In this document: positions 63,143 to 64,000 of the stretch, one piece after another
How the letters are laid out: each line of letters begins with the position of its first letter
Position numbering within the stretch: the stretch's first letter is position 1
Assembly (NCBI RefSeq): GCF_900167135.1
Contig: NZ_FUWZ01000003.1
Location: 310,001-374,000, forward strand
From: Chitinophaga eiseniae
GTDB taxonomy: Bacteria > Bacteroidota > Bacteroidia > Chitinophagales > Chitinophagaceae
DNA: 64,000 bases
Direction of reading: 5' to 3'
Program-made: the position numbers and the translations under genes
The notes under the pieces: model-generated
Seen by the model: the letters and a program-made list of their open reading frames with translations, nothing else
Told to the model about the DNA's origin: nothing
Database searches by the model: none

Positions 63143-64000
63143 GAATATATCTTGACAATATCGTTTTTTCAATTCAGCAGGCCGGCGGTGTTTCGGCCTA
63201 CTGGCTGGAGCTGCTGAATGGTGTTTGCCACAGCGGCCTGCCCGTCTACCTGCTGAATGCCAACCATGCCTCGGCTAACGTTTTTGAGCGGCAGATCGCC
63301 TATCAGCGGTGGCCGTGCATACGGGAGAGCATGCTGCCGCGGAGCGTGCTGCGTTACCTGCCGCTGCGATGCCGGCTTCCCGCCCGTGCCATTTTTCATG
63401 GCGGCTACCTGCGGGTGTCTCCGCAGAAAGATGTACTGAACATACTCACCGTGCATGACTTCGCACATGAACGGAAGCTGTCCAGTCCCTTTCCCCGCGG
63501 TCTTGTCAATATCCGGCAGAAAGCCTACGGCATCCGCAAAGCAGACGGCATTATCTGTATCTCCGACAGCACGCGGCAGGAGCTGCTGCATTTTTATCCG
63601 CAGACAGATCCGGCCAAGATCACCGTCATACACCATGGCATCAGCGACGACTTTTTCCCGCATGTGCTCACCGCACCACCGGGATTGGCAGCACACCTCA
63701 CCCAGCAGCCTTTTGTATTGTATGTAGGTGGCCGCAACCACTATAAGAACTTCCGGGCGGCCGTAGAAGCCGTCGCACTGTTGCCGCAGCCTTACCGCCT
63801 GGTAGCTGTGGGTGGCGGGCCGCTCACCAAAACAGAAACCGCACTGCTGCAACACCGTTTACCCGGCCGGCACCAGGTATTGCCTGTTGCCACCAACCAG
63901 GAACTGAACTACCTGTACAATCAGGCTTTCTGTTTGCTCTATCCTTCCGTTTACGAAGGATTCGGATTCCCGCCGGGAGAAGCCATGAAAGCGGGATGCC
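63139..64000 (+). CDS. GT4-family glycosyltransferase, 5' part (runs past window end)
   Basis: ATG 63139 overlaps the polymerase stop (ATGA) and the frame stays open to base 64000, giving 287 codons so far. The N-terminal domain begins MRIYLDNIVFSIQQAGGVSAYW, the glycine-rich acceptor-side loop. FVLYVGGRNHYKNFRAAVEA and YEGFGFPPGEAM are the donor-binding motifs of GT4 (GT-B fold) enzymes, with the E-x7-E pair in the second. The end of the gene is outside the window. A long minus-strand frame in the same place (63169-63855) is a shadow. Confidence 0.9.
   Translation, partial: MRIYLDNIVFSIQQAGGVSAYWLELLNGVCHSGLPVYLLNANHASANVFERQIAYQRWPCIRESMLPRSVLRYLPLRCRLPARAIFHGGYLRVSPQKDVLNILTVHDFAHERKLSSPFPRGLVNIRQKAYGIRKADGIICISDSTRQELLHFYPQTDPAKITVIHHGISDDFFPHVLTAPPGLAAHLTQQPFVLYVGGRNHYKNFRAAVEAVALLPQPYRLVAVGGGPLTKTETALLQHRLPGRHQVLPVATNQELNYLYNQAFCLLYPSVYEGFGFPPGEAMKAGC

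Noticed and set aside
63169-63855. 228-codon minus-strand frame at the right edge
   Set aside because: Antisense to the GT4 gene, which has clear family motifs and a coupled start.

Overview
The window looks like the chromosome of a Bacteroidota bacterium, most likely a Chitinophaga-like member of the Chitinophagaceae. This rests on two SusC/SusD outer-membrane pairs, a FecI/FecR-type sigma/anti-sigma pair feeding a SusC with an STN domain, many TlpA-family thioredoxins, a candidate TAnnTTTG promoter, a Wza/Wzc export pair and a lone class I terpene cyclase. The genus is inferred from gene style only.

Left edge (1-3111): the end of an integrated element. It carries the 3' part of an AAA+ ATPase gene and a large subtilisin-like protease gene, followed by a perfect 3' half of a proline tRNA (anticodon GGG) with the tRNA's terminator still behind it. 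This is the expected anatomy of one attachment site of a tRNA-targeting island. The intact tRNA should lie outside the window to the left.

3.2-18 kb: one long minus-strand gene train: ECF sigma factor, FecR anti-sigma, DsbD-N/thioredoxin protein, STN-type SusC, SusD, DUF4369-type thioredoxin, two TPR-like TlpA proteins, a trypsin-like lipoprotein with a second, pseudo-catalytic domain, and a third TPR-like TlpA protein. Five thioredoxin-fold proteins, each with a different CxxC, and a protease around one SusCD transporter suggest capture and reductive or proteolytic handling of a disulfide-containing peptide or protein. This is the most unusual system in the window.

18-33.9 kb: an unknown gene pair, a 48-residue basic small ORF, a HAD phosphatase, a second SusCD pair without enzymes, a tandem Usp protein, a LOG-family hydrolase, a short-chain dehydrogenase, an epoxide hydrolase, a small Crp-like regulator, and a bacterial terpene synthase with a variant second metal motif (HDxxSxxxE).

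33.9-47.3 kb: a secreted protein of unknown role, a NarL-type two-component system with a TPR sensor, an RHS polymorphic toxin ending in a GIY-YIG nuclease-like domain with a likely leucine-rich immunity protein behind it, a methyltransferase, and a cupin / DapA-family aldolase / [2Fe-2S] ferredoxin operon behind a recognisable promoter.

47.4-54 kb: single genes (alpha/beta hydrolase, beta-lactamase-fold hydrolase with TPRs, several unknowns) and an AraC regulator followed by DoxX and cupin genes.

54.2-64 kb: an exopolysaccharide locus running off the right edge: acyltransferase, Wza-like export lipoprotein, Wzc-like tyrosine kinase, Wzx-like flippase, FkbM methyltransferase, glycosyltransferase, Wzy-like polymerase, and a GT4 glycosyltransferase still open at base 64000. 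Several genes overlap by ATGA, and a tetranucleotide repeat tract sits just before the polymerase gene. No CRISPR array, rRNA gene, complete tRNA gene or transposase was found.
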